The notes beneath the pieces are model-generated. The model did no database searches and was not told the DNA's origin. It worked only from the letters and a program-made list of their open reading frames with translations. 23,835 nt of DNA from a virus, in IMG/VR virus record IMGVR_UViG_3300032296_001502, positions 1-23,835 of that record, one strand, 5' to 3'. This document shows positions 20,197 to 23,835 of the stretch, piece by piece. How positions within the stretch are numbered: position 1 is the stretch's first letter; every line of letters begins with the position of its first letter. The position numbers and the translations under genes are program-made.

Positions 20197-20900
20197 ACGT
20201 ACACCTGCATAACAGTCAAAATGATAGAAGGTATGGCTGGAACGGGCGCAGCAGCGGCAAATTGCTGCAACTGCACGTCCAAGGCGTCTACGGAAAAGTA
20301 CAACTGAAAGTAGTCGCCGTTTGACAGCGGTAAGAAAAAGTTAGCCGCCGAAAAGATTTCAGCGTTATTGCCTTGAATCTGAATCAACGACGCCGAGTTG
20401 GCTACCGCTATGCCGTTAATGGCAGGCCAAATGTACAACCGCCCCGTACCGCCCGAAGTTTTATCAACTTGAATAGAAAACTGTACGTTGTAGATAGCAG
20501 GGCGAGTAACCTTAATTTTGCTGCTATCACCCGGATCGCGGTACACGCCATACGCTGGGTCGGCGTTGTTATACGTAATGGCTTTTGCCGTGTTAATGAC
20601 GGTGGCGGCTTGCGTTTGCGTTGAGAAAAACGACCCGTAGTTAATTAGCCCCGGCTCAAACCGAGGCGGCCCTTTCTGCAAATCGTCAATATTCCCACGC
20701 AGTACAGCAACCTCGTCCTCGACGTTAGCCGCCAACGACGGGGTAATTTCAAGGTCGGCAATAGAGGTAGACGTAGTGCCGCCGCCGGTCAGTTGGTACT
20801 GATTGTTAAGAAAGCGAAACCACTCACGCGAAACCAAGCCCGTCCGTTCGTCTATAAACGGAACACGCGGAGCAGGAATTTGCGTGATGTTCTGCGTCAT
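20193..20900 (-). CDS. Tail protein with C1q/TNF-like knob, needle position (235 aa)
   Basis: The N-terminus holds APRVPFIDERTGLVSREWFR (10-29), a common opening of short podovirus tail proteins. Residues 46-77 (IADLEITPSLAANVEDEVAV and on) could form a short trimeric coiled coil. Residues 82-235 look like a C1q/TNF-type jelly roll: NYGSFFSTQTQ, NTAKAITYNN, GVYRDPGDSSKI, IYNVQFSIQV, GDYFQLYFSV. In P22 the gene after gp10 encodes the tail needle gp26, and the related Sf6 needle ends in a TNF-like knob, so a needle or plug function is plausible. An accessory fibre is the alternative. Confidence 0.65.
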   Translation of the reverse strand: MTQNITQIPAPRVPFIDERTGLVSREWFRFLNNQYQLTGGGTTSTSIADLEITPSLAANVEDEVAVLRGNIDDLQKGPPRFEPGLINYGSFFSTQTQAATVINTAKAITYNNADPAYGVYRDPGDSSKIKVTRPAIYNVQFSIQVDKTSGGTGRLYIWPAINGIAVANSASLIQIQGNNAEIFSAANFFLPLSNGDYFQLYFSVDALDVQLQQFAAAAPVPAIPSIILTVMQVYV

Positions 20901-22501
20901 GATCCGGTTGGGCTCAGTTGCAGTTCGGCGCCCATGATGGCGACTTTAACCGGATCAGTACCGCTAATTTCATACACGCGGTCACGCAGCTTTACGGTCA
21001 TGCCGAGAGCGCGGAAAAACACGCGTGCGCCATATCTACCAACGCGGCCCATTGACGCTTGTCTATAGCCCGTCCACGTATGACCGCCGTCGTCAGACCA
21101 GCGCAGCATAATTTGCGGATCAGCGCCAACGGTGTAATTCACATCCAAAACTATGTCTTGGCCTAATTCCGTTTGCAAGATTTGCGACAGTTCAGAGCCA
21201 AGGTATTGCAAGTCAGTAAAGGCGTATCCCGACAAGCCAACGCCCGTCTCGCAATCAATTTGCAGCGTATGGTGAGCGGTACGTTTTAGATCGTTAGCGC
21301 CAGTCGGCAACGCGCGCCAACGACGCAGCCACTTCTGGGTCTGCCCATTGTCGGCGTATACGTCTAAGTCAAACGCGTACAGTTTGCCGTTTTCGTAATC
21401 GCCAATAATCGGTACGCCGTTGAAGCGGGCGTGGTTGTTTCCGCGATGGCGTTTGAAGTCGCCATTGCGAAACCCTGCGCGTTCGTGCCAAGCGCCGGTA
21501 GCTGCGTCAAACACCCATGTCGTGTCGGCGTCGGTAAAGTTCAGCACGTAAAACGTATGACCGTCCTGCTGGTAGGTGTAACCCACCGCATCGGCCAAGT
21601 TGCTGTAACTTTGAATGGCAAACTCAACGGCGTGCGTAGAAATGCGAACGCCTTGGTAGCCGTCGGCTCGATAGACAATCCCTTGACCGCGAGCGTCTGC
21701 GCCTAGCCAGAAAACGGAATTATCCATTTTGGCAACCGAGTACGGTGCAATACACCCGATTTCGTTGTACGCGCCTTGGATGCGCGTTAAGGGAAACAAC
21801 GGGTCGCCTGAGTTGTACCAGACTTCTACCGAGTTGGTGCCAAACAGCCACGCCTCGCGGTGGTCGATGATCAGCGACACCAAGCCGTCGGGCGAGCCTT
21901 CGGCGCTGGCAAAATCGAGCGGGTCGATTGAAAGACCATCAAGAAGTTGTGTTACCCACACTCTTTGCGAATTCGGCTCGTTGAACACGAAGTAACCGTC
22001 AAGGTAGCCGACCGTGACAGCGCCCGGAAAGTCTGGGTCAGTAATCTGGGCAAATACTTCCGTAAGACTGTTGTAGATGTACCCGTCAGGATTAGCCGCA
22101 ATAAATATCTGCGTGCCGTTATCGGTCATCGACACCGGGCCTGTGCCAGAAACTTCGCCAATGTAATTGACGCCAGCATCTTCAAGAAGGATACCGCCGT
22201 CATCTTCTAACAAAATTTCAAACCCATCTTCTAGTAACAAAAACCCTTCGGTTTCAAAACTAGAGTCAAGGCGATAAAACTTATCACCAGAAACAACGTA
22301 CAGATAATCGCCAAGTGTCCACAACCCACGAATAGGGCCTTCGCCTAGGTCTGTTTTTAAAGTTAAACCGGGGCAGCGTTGCAGATAGGCAGGCTCCTTG
22401 CCGCCCTCTGGCACTACTTCGGGATAAAGATTGACCATCCGGTTGTCGGCGGCATTGACCGACCGGATGACGTACGACGACCCTAAGATCGGCGTTTTCA
22501 C
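20897..22501 (-). CDS. Tail hub / packaged DNA stabilization protein (P22 gp10-like)
   Basis: A 534-aa beta-propeller-like tail protein beginning MKTPILGSSYVIRSVNAADN with MVNLYPEVVPEGGK (22-35), the hallmark N-terminus of the P22 gp10 family. Later landmarks are SGTGPVSMTDNGTQIFIAA (118-136) and repeated WxLFG-like and WYNSGDP strands. It closes the portal after packaging and holds the fibres. Residues 87-110 contain three LLEDxG repeats that look like an insertion in this family. The GTG at 22501 follows directly after the gp4-like stop (TAAGTG) with GGAA 8 bases upstream. Its stop overlaps the next start (ATGA). Confidence 0.85.
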   Translation of the reverse strand: MKTPILGSSYVIRSVNAADNRMVNLYPEVVPEGGKEPAYLQRCPGLTLKTDLGEGPIRGLWTLGDYLYVVSGDKFYRLDSSFETEGFLLLEDGFEILLEDDGGILLEDAGVNYIGEVSGTGPVSMTDNGTQIFIAANPDGYIYNSLTEVFAQITDPDFPGAVTVGYLDGYFVFNEPNSQRVWVTQLLDGLSIDPLDFASAEGSPDGLVSLIIDHREAWLFGTNSVEVWYNSGDPLFPLTRIQGAYNEIGCIAPYSVAKMDNSVFWLGADARGQGIVYRADGYQGVRISTHAVEFAIQSYSNLADAVGYTYQQDGHTFYVLNFTDADTTWVFDAATGAWHERAGFRNGDFKRHRGNNHARFNGVPIIGDYENGKLYAFDLDVYADNGQTQKWLRRWRALPTGANDLKRTAHHTLQIDCETGVGLSGYAFTDLQYLGSELSQILQTELGQDIVLDVNYTVGADPQIMLRWSDDGGHTWTGYRQASMGRVGRYGARVFFRALGMTVKLRDRVYEISGTDPVKVAIMGAELQLSPTGS

Positions 22502-23215
22502 TTAGAAATTTCCAGTAAAAATATTGAAGCGCGGGCGGTTGACCATCAATGCCGCCGGCATCGCCATTACGTCACCCGGATCGTTGATGCGCTTGAGGTT
22601 GCGCTTGCTGTACATCGCGATGCGCTGCACTTGCGGCGAAGGTTCCACACCAAACTCCGGTGCGATTTCGCACGCCAAGTTGTAGCGAAACGCGCGCAGG
22701 TAGCCTGGCGGAAAAGCAAGGTCAGTATCCAGCGCGGCCGGCTGGGTTAGCGGGCGCACCGACACAAAGTGAAACTCCAGTACGCGTGAGGGTACTGGAT
22801 ACAAATACAGCTCGATGTTGGGATATGTCGGGTTGTACCACAGCACTTGCGGGTAGGTAGACGTGACCGTCTTGACCGCAATGTTGTTGTACTGCTCTTG
22901 GTTAATGATCTTGATGCCGTACGACACGTTGGTCGAGGCATCACGGAAAAAGGTGGCGTCGTCGAGCTTGATCGGGCGCTCGCCTACAAAGTCGCCGGTA
23001 GGGCCTAGCGTGCGCACGCGAGTGCTAGGCGGCCAGTCAAATACTTGGTCAATCGTCGAGAACACGGCCAATCGCTCCGTGCTCCACGAATCAATCATCT
23101 GGTTGAGCGCCGTCAACGCGTCCTGGGACGTAGCGGCGGAAGGCACTTCACCCTCTGCCAACATTCCGATCAGACGTAACGCACCGTTGATCTGGTCAGC
23201 AGCGGTGGTAGCCAT
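22502..23215 (-). CDS. P22 gp4-like tail accessory factor (head-to-tail adaptor)
   Basis: 237 aa starting MATTAADQINGALRLIGMLA, with SQDALTALNQMIDSWSTERL (30-49) and LGPTGDFVGERP (70-81), a run typical of the gp4 family of podovirus head-closure proteins that bind below the portal. Later segments FPPGYLRAFRYNLACEIAPEFG (about 166-187) and the RNLKRIN helix are also family-like. P22 gp4 additionally has muralytic activity; no catalytic motif is evident here. AAGGAG lies 6 bases before the ATG at 23215, overlapping the stop of the preceding small gene. Followed directly by the hub protein, as in P22. Confidence 0.85.
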   Translation of the reverse strand: MATTAADQINGALRLIGMLAEGEVPSAATSQDALTALNQMIDSWSTERLAVFSTIDQVFDWPPSTRVRTLGPTGDFVGERPIKLDDATFFRDASTNVSYGIKIINQEQYNNIAVKTVTSTYPQVLWYNPTYPNIELYLYPVPSRVLEFHFVSVRPLTQPAALDTDLAFPPGYLRAFRYNLACEIAPEFGVEPSPQVQRIAMYSKRNLKRINDPGDVMAMPAALMVNRPRFNIFTGNF

Positions 23216-23218
23216 CAG

Positions 23219-23428
23219 TTACTCCTTGCGTCGGCGGCGGGCTCGTAAAGCATTAGGTGCGTCGGAATCGACCGACGCCGGCATTTCTGCCGACGCCGGC
23301 GATTCTGAATCATCCGGGTCAGAAGGGTCAAACTCTTCCCACCCGTGCTCCATATCTTCCCGCGCTTCCAACCACGAGATTGCGACTTTCGCGCCGTGTG
23401 TGGCGTGACGAAGGTAGATATTCGGCAT
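23219..23428 (-). CDS. Small virion-operon protein (69 aa)
   Basis: MPNIYLRHATHGAKVAISWL is followed by an acidic helix (EAREDMEHGWEEFDPSD) and a Pro/Ala-rich end with two similar SAEMPAS/SDAPN-like pieces and a final RARRRRKE. Small proteins starting with a YLxHxxHGxKVA strand pair occur next to the coat and gp4 genes of many podoviruses; function is unknown. The ATG at 23428 is preferred to a longer out-of-frame reading because it matches this family start. It lies 2 bases after the next upstream stop at 23430. Confidence 0.65.
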   Translation of the reverse strand: MPNIYLRHATHGAKVAISWLEAREDMEHGWEEFDPSDPDDSESPASAEMPASVDSDAPNALRARRRRKE

Positions 23429-23429
23429 A

Positions 23430-23835
23430 TTACGAGGCTACAAGCGGAACGCTGTACCAAGTGGTGCTGTTGTACGCCACCAAAATCGTCGAGGTGACGT
23501 TGGTAATTGAGTACGCAGCATCCGGCGACAGCGCGTTGATAGCATCACCCGAAGCCGGGTAAATCTTCAGCGCAGCCGCCGCGTTGTTCTTGATAATGCA
23601 AACCAATCCGGCAGAAGCCGCCGGAAGAACAACACCCTTCGTGCCATCAGCAGCCGAAACGAGCGTAAAGCCCGAGGTAACCGCCGCAGCATCGCCTTGT
23701 GCCGATCCCGTCGCCGCTACCGTAGCCGACTTAATAAACAAATCGCCGCTTGCCGTGACCGAAGCCGACGACACGCTGCCAGCCGTAAGAGCGCCAGTAA
23801 CGTTTACGCTCTGGAACTCTGGGTCAGCAAAGGCA
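23430..23835 (-). CDS. Virion protein, N-terminus beyond the window (partial)
   Basis: The frame stays open to the right edge and reads in as AFADPEFQSVNVTGALTAGS, so its start lies outside; a GTG at 23774 is only an internal codon. A repetitive Thr/Ser/Ala stretch (SVSSASVTASGDLFIKSATV) precedes a beta-sandwich of about 80 residues (GFTLVSAADGTKGVVLP, then VCIIKNNAAAALKIYPASGD and ending TWYSVPLVAS). The segment resembles the C-terminal domain of the tail fibre in this window in the order of strands. Upstream of the gp4-like gene this is likely a head decoration or fibre-like protein. Confidence 0.6.
   Translation of the reverse strand, partial: AFADPEFQSVNVTGALTAGSVSSASVTASGDLFIKSATVAATGSAQGDAAAVTSGFTLVSAADGTKGVVLPAASAGLVCIIKNNAAAALKIYPASGDAINALSPDAAYSITNVTSTILVAYNSTTWYSVPLVAS

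Noticed and set aside
23257-23310. Repeated GCCGACGCCGGC-like bases
   Set aside because: Explained by the Pro/Ala/Ser-rich coding tail of the 69-aa protein; no array spacing that would suggest CRISPR.
1-23835. tRNA, rRNA, CRISPR array, insertion sequence, integrase or attachment site
   Set aside because: No cloverleaf, regular spacer array, transposase or integrase motif was seen on either strand by reading; a covariance-model scan was not possible here.

Overview
The window is a 23.8 kb piece of a tailed-phage (or prophage) genome, most like a short-tailed P22-type podovirus of a Gram-negative, probably proteobacterial, host. The evidence is the virion gene order on the minus strand, which follows P22 (gp4-like tail accessory factor, gp10-like tail hub, a needle-position protein, tail fibre, then three ejection proteins resembling gp7/gp20/gp16), a GH24 endolysin, a high-GC composition and dense head-to-tail packing with many ATGA, GTGA or TAATG stop/start overlaps. 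Terminase, portal and coat genes are not present and probably lie beyond the right edge. I see no integrase or repressor, so the lifestyle is open. Host genus cannot be set from the sequence.

Layout. (1) 1-317: non-coding control region with eight copies of a 9-bp element (TGACCCAAA and variants, both orientations), an AT-richer stretch, a LexA-like palindrome and a candidate promoter. (2) 318-3034, plus strand: small early/accessory genes, one of them a shortened relative of the bacterial DNA polymerase III beta sliding clamp. (3) 9552-3014, minus strand: replication genes, in transcription order a Cas4-like (DUF2800-type) nuclease, a 217-aa protein in the usual single-strand-binding-protein slot, two tiny DNA-binding-like proteins, a family A DNA polymerase with 3'-5' exonuclease, and an SF3 helicase-primase. 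(4) 9637-11412, plus strand: VRR-NUC nuclease, SNF2-type helicase and a 61-aa protein, divergent from the replication operon. (5) 23835-11403, minus strand: virion genes followed by three small membrane proteins and the endolysin.

How it works together. Modules 3 and 4 form a self-contained replication/recombination set; they are fired from one short intergenic region in which the two divergent promoters appear to use the same -35 hexamer, so the two directions should compete. The SF3 helicase-primase is the natural candidate to recognise the repeat array at the left end. Module 5 is a late operon that builds the tail machine, loads ejection proteins and ends with lysis. Plus and minus operons converge at about 3,020 and 11,408 without visible intrinsic terminators.

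Most interesting points: a 219-aa clamp relative that matches only DnaN domain II plus the last half of domain III, that is, the part forming the peptide-binding pocket; a shared -35 divergent promoter with a predicted leaderless nuclease mRNA; a ribosome-binding site that seems to be split by a hairpin in front of a 57-aa zinc-ribbon gene; a plus-oriented terminator inside the minus-strand replication operon; and LLEDxG repeats inserted in the tail hub protein.
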